DNA of 24,858 nt. Source: JBDIBB01 sp039812685 (lineage in GTDB: Bacteria > Acidobacteriota > Vicinamibacteria > Vicinamibacterales > JAFNAJ01). Numbering within the stretch: position 1 is the first letter of the stretch; every line of letters begins with the position of its first letter. Below, one piece after another: positions 15,817-22,305 of this stretch. The notes beneath the pieces were generated by a model. It worked only from the letters and a program-made list of their open reading frames with translations. It was not told the DNA's origin and searched no databases. The stretch is from contig JBDIBB010000059.1 in NCBI GenBank assembly GCA_039812685.1, positions 1 to 24,858 on the forward strand, written 5' to 3'. A program made the translations under genes and the position numbers.

Positions 15817-17199
15817 CTACGAGCCGAGCGCCTCGTCGAGCGTCATCGCCCGCCAGGGCAGCTTCAGCGCGTCGAGCGCCGGGCCCACGCGCTGCTGGTC
15901 GCCGACCAGCACCGACAGCATCTCTGCCGGGACGAAGTGCTGCCGTGCCGCTTCGGTGACCTGCGCGCCGTCGACCGCGCGCACACGCTCGATGAACACG
16001 TCGAAGGTGTCGTCGGGCAGCCGGTGCTGAGCGAGTTGCACCATCGCGCGCGCGATCTGCTCGGCCGTCTCGAAGCCGCGGGCGTAACCGCGCGTGAGCC
16101 CCTGGCGCGCCAGCTCGAGTTCCTCCGGCGTCACGGGGTGCCGGCCGCCGAGCCCCTCCAGCTCGGCGAACACCTCGTGCAGGGCGGCGCCCGACGCGTC
16201 GGTCTGCACGGCCGCCTGCACCACGAAGGGGCCGGGGGCGGCGCGGAACTCGAAGTAACTGCGCGCGCCGTAGGTGTAGCCCCTCCGCTCCCGCAGGTTC
16301 ATGTTGATCCGGCTCGTGAACTGCCCGCCCAGCACCGCATTGGCCACCAGCAGCCGGTGGTAGTCGGGCGTGTCGCGCGCCACGCCGATGCGCCCGACGC
16401 GCAGTTCCGACTGCTGCGCGCTGGCGCGGTCGACGACGATGATCGCGTGGTGCGGGCGGGCCAGGACCGGCCCGGCGACGGTGCGTGGCGCCGGCGGCAC
16501 GCGCGAGGGCGCCGGCAATGCCTCTGTCGCCCGCTCGGCCATGGCGATCGCGGCGGCGTGCGGGCGATCGCCCACCATCACGAGCGTCGCGGCCTCGGGA
16601 CGGTACGCGTGCGCGTGGAAGGCCGCCACGTCCTCGACCCGCAGCCGATCGAGCGACGCCTCGGTGCCGATCGGCAGGTGCGCATACGGATGGCCCGCGA
16701 AGAGCCTGGCGAGCAGCACGCGATCGGCGGTGGCCGACGCGGCGTCACGCATCTGCACCAGACGGTTGCGCCGCAGCGCGCGCACGCGCTGGAAGTCGTC
16801 GGCGGCGAGCCTCGGCCGGAAGCAGACGTCGCCGAGCAGCCGCAGGGCGGCCTCGGCGTGCCGCGAGAGCGTGAGCAACCCCACCACCGTCGCGTCGGGC
16901 GTGCACATGATGGCCAGGTGCGCGCCGAGGCGCGCCAGCGCGTCGTGCAGCGCGAGCGCGTCGCGTTCGCCCGCGCCCTCGTCGAGCAGGTCCGCGGTCG
17001 TCGCCGCGAGTCCCGCCAGCCCGGCGGGATCGTGGCTCGATCCGGCGGGCAGCAGCAGCATCGCGGCGAACACCGGCACGCCATGGTGCTGCACGCTCCA
17101 GGCGTCGATGCCAGAGGGGAGCCGCTGCTTCACGTGGCGCGGCAGGTGGAACAGGCGGTCGGGCCCGACCGGCGGCAGGCGCGAACGATCGACGCTCAT
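15817..17199 (-). CDS. M16 family peptidase-like protein, non-catalytic subunit
   Basis: 460 residues from ATG 17199. It has the two-lobe M16 layout (LuxS/MPP-like metallohydrolase fold) but no HxxEH: the corresponding stretch reads ATTADLLDEGAGERD, so zinc cannot be bound there. The C-terminal half keeps the substrate-binding Arg/Tyr motif LRERRGYTYGARSYFE, as in the companion subunit of paired bacterial M16B peptidases and mitochondrial MPP-alpha. It is expected to form a heterodimer with the catalytic protein encoded just upstream, to which it is joined by an ATGA overlap (17196-17199). No signal peptide is evident at this start, so the pair may be cytosolic unless exported another way. 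Longer open frames upstream are within the first M16 gene and are not real. Confidence 0.9.
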   Translation of the reverse strand: MSVDRSRLPPVGPDRLFHLPRHVKQRLPSGIDAWSVQHHGVPVFAAMLLLPAGSSHDPAGLAGLAATTADLLDEGAGERDALALHDALARLGAHLAIMCTPDATVVGLLTLSRHAEAALRLLGDVCFRPRLAADDFQRVRALRRNRLVQMRDAASATADRVLLARLFAGHPYAHLPIGTEASLDRLRVEDVAAFHAHAYRPEAATLVMVGDRPHAAAIAMAERATEALPAPSRVPPAPRTVAGPVLARPHHAIIVVDRASAQQSELRVGRIGVARDTPDYHRLLVANAVLGGQFTSRINMNLRERRGYTYGARSYFEFRAAPGPFVVQAAVQTDASGAALHEVFAELEGLGGRHPVTPEELELARQGLTRGYARGFETAEQIARAMVQLAQHRLPDDTFDVFIERVRAVDGAQVTEAARQHFVPAEMLSVLVGDQQRVGPALDALKLPWRAMTLDEALGS

Positions 17200-18503
17200 T
17201 GCACGCTCGCGGGCAGCGAACCCGGCAGCGCCAGGTCGGCACGTCCCTGCGCGACGATGCTGAGGGCGGCGCGGGCCGGCAGCGAGAGGAAGCGGCGCGC
17301 GGCCTCGCGCACCGATTCGCGCGTCGCCCGCCGGTACCGGTCGAGATCCCGATCGAAGCCGCCGGGCGAGCCCAGGAACACGTTGTAGGCGTTCAACTGG
17401 TCCGACTTGCCACTGAACCCCCCGATGGTCTGGATCCGGTAGACGAAGTTGGCTTCGGCCTGCACCATCACGCGGGCGAGTTCGTCCTCTCCGGGCCCGT
17501 CGTCCGACAGGCGCGAGATCTCGTCGCACATCGCATCGTGAATCGCGGTGAGGCTCTCGGGGCCGGCCGCCGTCGACACCACCTGGAAGACGCCGCCGGC
17601 CTCGCGCGAACTCTGCGACGCCACCACGTCGAGCGCGATCCGGCGCTCGTGCACGAGCGTGCGGTAGAGGCGCGAGGTCTTGCCGTTGGCCAGGATGTCT
17701 CCGAGCAGGTCGAATTCGGCGTCGCCCTCGGCGAACAGCCGTGGCGAGTGCCACGCCAGGTGCACCCGCGGGTACTCGATCCGATCCTCGAGGACCCAGC
17801 GCGCCGGCGCGGCGGCCGGCACCGGCGCGATCGCGGGCCGCTGCACGTGCGGCCCGCGCGGGATGCCGCCGAAGTAGCGCTCGGCCAGCGCGAAGCCCTC
17901 GTCGGCCGTGACGTCGCCGGCCAGCGCGAGCGATGCGTTGCCGGGATGGTAGTAGCGCCTGAAGAACTCGTGGGCCTCGGCCACCGTGGCCGCCCGCAGG
18001 TCGTCCACCTCGCCGATGGTGGGCCACCGGTAGGGATGGCCCTCCGGGTACAGCGCGCGGGCCAGCGCCACCTGCGCGAAGCCGTAGGGCCGGTTCTCGT
18101 AGTTCTGCCGGCGCTCGTTGAGGACCACCTCGCGCTGGTTGTCGAACTTCTCCTGCGTGAGGGCCGGCAGCAGCCAGCCCATGCGGTCCGACTCCATCCA
18201 GAGCGCCAGGTCGAGGGCCTGCGTGGGCACCACTTCCCAGTAGTTGGTCCGATCGGCGTTGGTCGAGCCGTTGATCGACGCGCCGGCCTCCTGCAGCGGC
18301 GGGAAGTAGCCCCGGTCGTGGTGGGCCGATCCCTCGAACATCAGGTGCTCGAACAGGTGCGCGAAGCCCGTGCGGCCGGGCCGCTCGTCCTTCGACCCCA
18401 CGTGGTACCAGATGTTCACGGCGACGATCGGCAGGGCGTGGTCCTCGTGCACGATCACGTCGAGGCCGTTCTCGAGCGTGCGCTTGGCGAAGTCCACCGC
18501 CAT
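17196..18503 (-). CDS. M16 family zinc metallopeptidase, catalytic subunit
   Basis: 435 residues. The inverted zinc motif HxxEH is HLFEH (His49, Glu52, His53), with the third zinc ligand Glu130 (VVLNERRQN) 76 residues on, the standard spacing. The family block NGSTNADRTNYWEVVP follows. The second lobe carries LGDILANGKTSRLYRTLV. It degrades or processes unfolded peptides as a clam-shell dimer with the subunit encoded downstream. No export signal is seen at the start (MAVDFAKRTLENGLDVIVHED). ATG 18503 is supported by GGAGGT about six bases upstream, in the 17-bp gap to the DUF3347-like gene, so the three genes make one operon. Confidence 0.94.
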   Translation of the reverse strand: MAVDFAKRTLENGLDVIVHEDHALPIVAVNIWYHVGSKDERPGRTGFAHLFEHLMFEGSAHHDRGYFPPLQEAGASINGSTNADRTNYWEVVPTQALDLALWMESDRMGWLLPALTQEKFDNQREVVLNERRQNYENRPYGFAQVALARALYPEGHPYRWPTIGEVDDLRAATVAEAHEFFRRYYHPGNASLALAGDVTADEGFALAERYFGGIPRGPHVQRPAIAPVPAAAPARWVLEDRIEYPRVHLAWHSPRLFAEGDAEFDLLGDILANGKTSRLYRTLVHERRIALDVVASQSSREAGGVFQVVSTAAGPESLTAIHDAMCDEISRLSDDGPGEDELARVMVQAEANFVYRIQTIGGFSGKSDQLNAYNVFLGSPGGFDRDLDRYRRATRESVREAARRFLSLPARAALSIVAQGRADLALPGSLPASVQ

Positions 18504-18520
18504 GCCGTCACCTCCTCGCG

Positions 18521-18973
18521 CTACGACTTCCTGCCGTCGGTGAACTCGCCGCAGCGGAGCATGCGCGAACCCGCGTAGGGGTTGGCGATCTGCCCGTCCT
18601 TCTGCGCCCACGACTTCTTCTCCATGGGGCAGTAGGCGCGCCGCACCTCTGGTCCGAGCGAGGTGCCGGTGGCGTCGGCGTAGTTGAACAGCGCGTTCGA
18701 CAGCGCGAAGAACGCGTCGCGCGCGGCCGTCAGACTGCCAGCGGCCTGCAACTGGCGCGCGGCCGTCACCAGGCCCTCTCCGGGCTTCCCCAGCCTGGCC
18801 GCCGCACTCGAGAGCGCCGCGGCCTGGTCGCGCAGGCCGGCGGTCTTGTCGGCGGCCAGCGTCTCCTGGATCTGAAGGTAAGGCTGCACGACGGCATCCA
18901 GCCCGGAGCCGGCCACGGCCGGCGCGGCGAGCGACAGGACGGTCAAGGCGATGGCGAACGTGGTCCGGAACAT
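18521..18973 (-). CDS. Periplasmic DUF3347-like protein with a Cys/Met/His-type metal site
   Basis: 150 residues. A signal peptide (FRTTFAIALTVLSLAAPAVAG) leads to a helical domain with YLQIQETLAADKTAGLRDQAAALSSAA, then AYCPMEKKSWAQKD and NPYAGSRMLRCGEF. The pattern CPM...W.Q...I.NPY.G..M..CGE is typical of DUF3347, which is found alone or on CusB-type efflux adaptors and is thought to bind heavy metal. Candidate ligands here are Cys115, Met117, Met138 and Cys141. The start at 18973 has GAGGAG about nine bases upstream. It heads an operon with two M16 subunits. No metal pump lies nearby, so a role in metal handling is inferred from the family only. Confidence 0.82.
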   Translation of the reverse strand: MFRTTFAIALTVLSLAAPAVAGSGLDAVVQPYLQIQETLAADKTAGLRDQAAALSSAAARLGKPGEGLVTAARQLQAAGSLTAARDAFFALSNALFNYADATGTSLGPEVRRAYCPMEKKSWAQKDGQIANPYAGSRMLRCGEFTDGRKS

Positions 18974-18997
18974 GGGACGGAACTCCTCGGATCGAAA

Positions 18998-19025
18998 CAG
19001 CGGGCCCGCGCCGGCGGGCCCGCTG
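18998..19025 (-). terminator. Terminator after the Mrp gene
   Basis: A perfect 12-bp stem (CAGCGGGCCCGC and its complement) with a 4-nt loop starts 20 bases after the Mrp stop and is followed on the minus strand by TTTCG. The very strong stem compensates for the short T-run. It lies just before the ribosome binding site of the DUF3347-like gene, so it separates that operon from Mrp or allows only partial read-through. Confidence 0.65.
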
Positions 19026-19045
19026 GAAACCGGCGGCTCGCCGGG

Positions 19046-20128
19046 TTACTGCACGGGTGCGAGCGGAATCGCCCGCGGCTTGAAGCTGGCAATCGAGAGC
19101 TGCGCCGCGGCCCGCTCGGCCGCGTGCACGAACGCCCGGGCCGGCGCCGACTCCGGTTCGGCCACGACGATGGGCGTTCCCAGGTCGCCACCCACGCGAA
19201 TGGGCTCGTAGAGCGGGATGCGGCCGAGAAACGGCACCTCCAGCTGTTCGGCCAGCCGTTCGCCGCCGCCCTTGCCGAAGATGTCGGCCTCGTGGCCGCA
19301 GTCGGGGCACACGAAGTGGCTCATGTTCTCGACGAGCCCGAGCGTCGGGATGTTGAGCTTCTGGTACATGCGGACCGCACGGCGCGTGTCGGCCACCGAC
19401 ACGGTCTGCGGCGTGGTCACCACGACCGCGCCCGACACCGGGACCGTCTGGCTCAGGCTCAGCGCCACGTCGCCGGTCCCCGGCGGCATGTCGATGACCA
19501 GGTAGTCGAGATCGTTCCACCGCACGTCGCGGAAGAACTGCTGGATCACGCCGTGCAGCATCGGCCCCCGCCAGATCACCGGCGCGTCGTCGCTGGTGAG
19601 GAACCCCATCGACACGATCTGCACGCCGTACTTCTCGGCGGGAACGATCTTCTCGCCATCGGTGACGAGCTGGGTCTGCAGGCCGAGCATGATCGGCACG
19701 TTCGGCCCGTAGATGTCGCCGTCGATGATGCCCACCCGGCCGCCGTGCCTCGCGAGCGCGATCGCCAGGTTCACCGACACGGTCGTCTTGCCGACACCGC
19801 CCTTGCCGGCGCCCACCGCGATGATGTTCTTCACGCCCGGCAGCGGCGAACGGCCCTGTTCGGCGGGCGCCACCGACCTGACCTGCGCCGTCATCTCCAC
19901 CGAGACGTCCGTCACGCCGTCGATGGCGCGCACGGCCGCCTCGGCCTGTGACTTCAGCATGTCCTTCACGGGACACGCGGGCGTCGTGAGCTGGATCTTG
20001 AAGGCGACGCGTCCCCCCTCGATCTGCAGGTCCCTGACGAATTTCAGCGTGACGATGTCTTTGTGGAGGTCTGGATCCTTGACGACGCGCAGGGCGTCGA
20101 GAACGGCAGCTTCTGTGACGGTAGCCAT
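19046..20128 (-). CDS. mrp: Mrp/NBP35 family P-loop ATPase, Fe-S cluster carrier
   Basis: 360 residues. The N-terminal MIP18 (DUF59) domain covers ~1-85 (VLDALRVVKDPDLHKDIVTLKFV, TTPACPVKDML). The ATPase domain follows with the deviant Walker A VGAGKGGVGKTTVSVNLA, IDGDIYGPNVP and YLVIDMPPGTGDVALSL. FVCPDCGHEADIFG holds the CxxC that binds a bridging 4Fe-4S cluster between two subunits, as in ApbC/Mrp. The protein transfers Fe-S clusters to apo-enzymes in the cytosol. It stands alone between a terminator and a 206-bp gap; no isc or suf genes are near. Start 20128 follows the family; there is no good Shine-Dalgarno, and a TACGAA-like element lies five bases upstream. Confidence 0.94.
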   Translation of the reverse strand: MATVTEAAVLDALRVVKDPDLHKDIVTLKFVRDLQIEGGRVAFKIQLTTPACPVKDMLKSQAEAAVRAIDGVTDVSVEMTAQVRSVAPAEQGRSPLPGVKNIIAVGAGKGGVGKTTVSVNLAIALARHGGRVGIIDGDIYGPNVPIMLGLQTQLVTDGEKIVPAEKYGVQIVSMGFLTSDDAPVIWRGPMLHGVIQQFFRDVRWNDLDYLVIDMPPGTGDVALSLSQTVPVSGAVVVTTPQTVSVADTRRAVRMYQKLNIPTLGLVENMSHFVCPDCGHEADIFGKGGGERLAEQLEVPFLGRIPLYEPIRVGGDLGTPIVVAEPESAPARAFVHAAERAAAQLSIASFKPRAIPLAPVQ

Positions 20129-20334
20129 GGCATTCGTAGGGCGCGCGCGCCCGGGGCCGGCGCGACACTGCGCCGGCAGGGCAATCGCCTGATGCGGCCC
20201 GAAGCCAGTAGCTTACCCCAGAGGCCGGCATCGCGCTGAGGCATCCCCCCGACGAACGCCGCGCGCAAGGGCCGGCATCGCCGCGGCGGGATCGTCACGG
20301 CCGCCGCCGCCGCAACGGCCGGCGGGCCCTGATG
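20129..20334. other. Gap upstream of Mrp
   Basis: 206 bp with no supportable gene. It contains two copies of GATGCCGGCC (minus strand, near 20225-20235 and 20270-20280) and a TAAGCT at 20210-20215 that could be a -10 for Mrp but lacks a -35. GC-rich stems just after the DUF4870 stop (20295-20325) could end that transcript, without a T-run. Confidence 0.3.
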
Positions 20335-20697
20335 CTACTTGCTGACCTGCTGCTCGGCGAGATCGCCCACCCACGGCAGCTTGTAGCGCTCGCCCTGGAA
20401 CGCCTTGAGCATCAGCCACACCCACAGGACGATGCCGAAGATCCACCAGGGCAGCAGGAGCACCCATCCGATCAGCGGGATCGCGGTGAGGATGACCTGC
20501 CCCACGATCCATCCGACCGAGACGATGGTCGACTGCATCGCGTGGAACTTCACGAACGTGCTGTCCTTCTCGAGGACCAGGAACGCGATGCCGCTCAGGA
20601 ACCCGAACAGGTAGGCGACGGCGCCCGCGACGTTGGCCTCGAGGCCGGTGCTGGAGCGTTGGTTGGGAGTGCCGGGAATGGTTGGGGGCGTGCTCAT
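20335..20697 (-). CDS. DUF4870-like membrane protein
   Basis: 120 residues. After a polar N-terminus (STPPTIPGTPNQRSSTGLEAN) come three hydrophobic segments: VAGAVAYLFGFLSGIAFLVLE (~22-42), IVSVGWIVGQVILTAIPLIGWVLL (~58-81) and WWIFGIVLWVWLMLKAFQGE (~84-103). The motif FVKFHAMQSTI between the first two, and the KAFQGERYKLPWVGDLAE end, are characteristic of DUF4870 (Tic20-like fold) proteins. Function is unknown. ATG 20697 is preceded by AAGGAG about 12 bases upstream, within a leader of some 65 nt. It therefore has its own promoter and normal, leadered initiation. Confidence 0.85.
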   Translation of the reverse strand: MSTPPTIPGTPNQRSSTGLEANVAGAVAYLFGFLSGIAFLVLEKDSTFVKFHAMQSTIVSVGWIVGQVILTAIPLIGWVLLLPWWIFGIVLWVWLMLKAFQGERYKLPWVGDLAEQQVSK

Positions 20698-20768
20698 GGC
20701 GACAGGTCGCTCCTTGGAAAGGTCCGCGACGCGGCGGGCCGAACCAGTCCGCGCGCCAGGCAGCAGCC

Positions 20769-20797
20769 ATCATACGCCGCCGGCGACGTCGTGTCAC
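20769..20797 (-). promoter_or_regulatory. Sigma-70-type promoter of the DUF4870 gene
   Basis: On the minus strand GTGACA (20797-20792), 17 bp, then TATGAT (20774-20769). Both boxes are one base from consensus and the spacing is optimal. The -35 overlaps the stop codon of the upstream membrane-protein gene. Confidence 0.6.
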
Positions 20798-21243
20798 GAC
20801 GCGCCGCGCGGCTTCAGGAAGAAACGTCGTGAGTCGGGCTGCAACAGCACCCACAGCGTGTAGATGCTCAGGGCGGTCCCGAAGGGCAGCAGGAACAGGT
20901 TGAGCACCGCCAGCCCGAAGCACGTCAGGCGTGCCCCCGGCGACCCGCGCCGCAGCGCGCGGCCAGCCAGCACGTTGGCGCCGCCCCAGGCCGAGAGCAG
21001 CGCCGCCACGGCGATCAGCGCCGCGCCCGTCAGCCTCGCGGCGAACGCGGCCTCGTCGTCGGCCGCATTCGCGCCGATGCTGAACGCGCCCAGCCCCAGC
21101 ACGAGCAGCGAGGCCGCGGCCACCAGCGACAGGGCACCGCCGACCATGTGGAGCAGGCCGAGCAGGTCGATGTGGCGCTTCATGGCTGCAGGCGCGGACG
21201 CGTGCTCCCCCTCGCCACGCGCCACGTCCTCCGTGCCCCTCAC
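20794..21243 (-). CDS. Integral membrane protein of unknown function
   Basis: 149 residues from GTG 21243. Hydrophobic segments at ~26-57 (LLGLLHMVGGALSLVAAASLLVLGLGAFSIG, possibly two helices), ~68-94 and ~105-134 suggest four membrane spans. The pattern HMVGGALSL and FGTALSIYTLWVLLQPDSRRFF resembles small uncharacterised membrane proteins often found beside DUF4870-type genes. The GTG overlaps the stop of the zinc-finger gene as GTGA, which supports this start through translational coupling. ATG 21183 (MKRHIDLLGLL) is the alternative, leaving a protein that begins directly before the first helix but has no ribosome binding site at a useful distance. Confidence 0.75.
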   Translation of the reverse strand: MRGTEDVARGEGEHASAPAAMKRHIDLLGLLHMVGGALSLVAAASLLVLGLGAFSIGANAADDEAAFAARLTGAALIAVAALLSAWGGANVLAGRALRRGSPGARLTCFGLAVLNLFLLPFGTALSIYTLWVLLQPDSRRFFLKPRGAS

Positions 21244-21686
21244 CCGACGCGCACGCGCAGGCAGAGCCGCGTCGCCGGCCCCGGAGGCGAATCGACGAGA
21301 AGGACCAGGCGCGCGCCGTCCCGTACGTCGCGCGGCAGGACGACGTCCACCCTCCGCCGCCGCACGTCGTCACCGCGGCCTGCGCAGCCGGAGCACGGGT
21401 CGCCCCACACCTCGCCACGGCCGCCGCACCGCCCGCACATCTCGCGCAACGGCACATCCACCGGGATTCGTCCGCCGCGACGGGCCTGCCCGGCGGTGAG
21501 CCGCACGTCGGCCGGCAGCGAACCCTCCACGGGATCGTCGTCGCCAAGCAGCGCCGCCCGCAGCCGGTCGACGAGGGGGCGGACCGACCTGAAGTCGACG
21601 GCCACCTCGTCGGCAAGCCACGCGTCGGCCGAGGCCGTCGCCGCGGGATCGCGAACCGCGCGGGGCGAGGCCGCATCGAAGGACAT
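21240..21686 (-). CDS. DnaJ-like zinc-finger protein lacking a J domain
   Basis: 148 residues. The N-terminal ~60 residues (helical, ending VDRLRAALLGDD) match nothing I know. Then VRLTAGQARRGGRIPVDVPLREMCGRCGGRGEVWGDPCSGCAGRG reads like the DnaJ transition from C-terminal domain I into its Cys-rich region, with two CxxCxGxG repeats (Cys84/87 and Cys98/101), enough for one zinc. RRRVDVVLPRDVRDGARLVLLV follows as the DnaJ domain that comes after the zinc fingers. DnaJ has four repeats and an N-terminal J domain; both the J domain and two repeats are missing. It may bind substrate protein without recruiting DnaK, or be an assembly factor for the membrane protein encoded next to it (inference). 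Start 21686 lies nine bases after a strong promoter. Confidence 0.78.
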   Translation of the reverse strand: MSFDAASPRAVRDPAATASADAWLADEVAVDFRSVRPLVDRLRAALLGDDDPVEGSLPADVRLTAGQARRGGRIPVDVPLREMCGRCGGRGEVWGDPCSGCAGRGDDVRRRRVDVVLPRDVRDGARLVLLVDSPPGPATRLCLRVRVG

Positions 21687-21695
21687 GGTTCGTCC

Positions 21696-21725
21696 ACGAT
21701 AGGAAGCGCTGCGGCGCGTTGTCAA
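21696..21725 (-). promoter_or_regulatory. Strong promoter of the zinc-finger/membrane-protein operon
   Basis: On the minus strand a perfect TTGACA (21725-21720), 18 bp, then TATCGT (21701-21696), and only nine bases to ATG 21686. No Shine-Dalgarno fits, so the mRNA should be leaderless or nearly so. Confidence 0.7.
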
Positions 21726-21773
21726 GGAAGGCCTGGACGCGCGAGGAAACGGGCGGCAGGCCGGCAGGGCGCG

Positions 21774-21803
21774 TTGACAGGCGATGGCGCCCGGCGGTAG
21801 AGA
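21774..21803 (+). promoter_or_regulatory. Promoter of the zinc-ribbon gene
   Basis: A perfect TTGACA (21774-21779), 18 bp, then TAGAGA (21798-21803), with GTG 21810 six bases later. It is divergent from the promoter at 21696-21725, with 48 bp between the two -35 boxes, where a shared regulator could bind. Confidence 0.6.
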
Positions 21804-21809
21804 TCCCGC

Positions 21810-22001
21810 GTGACACAGCCGGACCCGCAGACCCGCGAGTGCCCCATGTGCGGCGAGAGCATGCGCCGGCAGGCGCGTGTGGTGAGCATCCGGATTCCCG
21901 GCACCAACGAGGTCAGAGAGCACCAGGTGGACGAGTGGGTGTGCCGCGAATGCGACTACTTCGAAGAGGTGGGCCTGCGCGGTGACGAAGAACGAGAGTG
22001 A
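21810..22001 (+). CDS. Small YgiT-like zinc-ribbon protein
   Basis: 63 residues from GTG 21810. Two CxxC knuckles, CPMCG (Cys11/14) and CREC (Cys45/48), with the intervening RRQARVVSIRIPGTNEVREHQVDEWV, form a four-Cys zinc ribbon. The strand EWVCRECDYFEE is typical of YgiT/MqsA-type zinc-finger domains, but the DNA-binding helix-turn-helix of an antitoxin is absent, and no toxin gene adjoins. It could bind nucleic acid or protein. The GTG is fixed by the closely placed promoter; no other in-frame start leaves both Cys pairs and a natural N-terminus. The 54-residue gene follows after 84 bp and is probably co-transcribed. Confidence 0.75.
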   Translation: MTQPDPQTRECPMCGESMRRQARVVSIRIPGTNEVREHQVDEWVCRECDYFEEVGLRGDEERE

Positions 22002-22085
22002 CCGGCCCGGCTCGTGCCGGCATGGCGCGAGCGGCGTTCCGGCCGGCGCGGAAAAGCGGCGCACGGCAGCGCCAGGCGGATCGAC

Positions 22086-22250
22086 ATGAGCACGCAAACA
22101 ATCGTCGTCGAGGTGCGGGGTCTCTACTTCACGGCCTCGGTGCGCGCCGAGCAGGAGCGCGCGCGGCCGTCGCTGGTCATGGTGGGCAAGACGGCCGAGG
22201 AGGCCGGGGCGCGGCTGCGCGCCTGGCTGGCGGCGCATCCGGAGGCGTGA
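22086..22250 (+). CDS. 54-residue hypothetical protein
   Basis: Begins TQTIVVEVRGLYFTASV and continues as a mixed beta/alpha sequence (VMVGKTAEEAGARLRAWLAAHPEA). The alternation suggests two short strands, another strand and a C-terminal helix. There is no membrane segment or Cys, and I recognise no family. ATG 22086 is preferred over the open frame reaching 22014, whose residues (PAWRERRSGRRGK) look like GC-rich noise. A weak GGCGGA lies about five bases upstream. It follows the zinc-ribbon gene on the same strand and converges on the AddA-like gene, 55 bp apart. Confidence 0.55.
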   Translation: MSTQTIVVEVRGLYFTASVRAEQERARPSLVMVGKTAEEAGARLRAWLAAHPEA

Positions 22251-22305
22251 GCCGCACGCGGCACGCGCGCGCGGATCCGCTGCCGGACCACCGTCGCGGC
22301 GCCGC

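Noticed and set aside
17200..20231. A 1011-codon open frame that fuses the catalytic M16 gene with upstream sequence
   Set aside because: It crosses the DUF3347-like and Mrp genes in a different frame; the M16 start at 18503 has a good GGAGGT site.
21810..22250. Toxin-antitoxin pair (YgiT/MqsA-like zinc finger with the 54-residue protein)
   Set aside because: The zinc protein has no helix-turn-helix, gene spacing is 84 bp, and the small protein shows no toxin motif.
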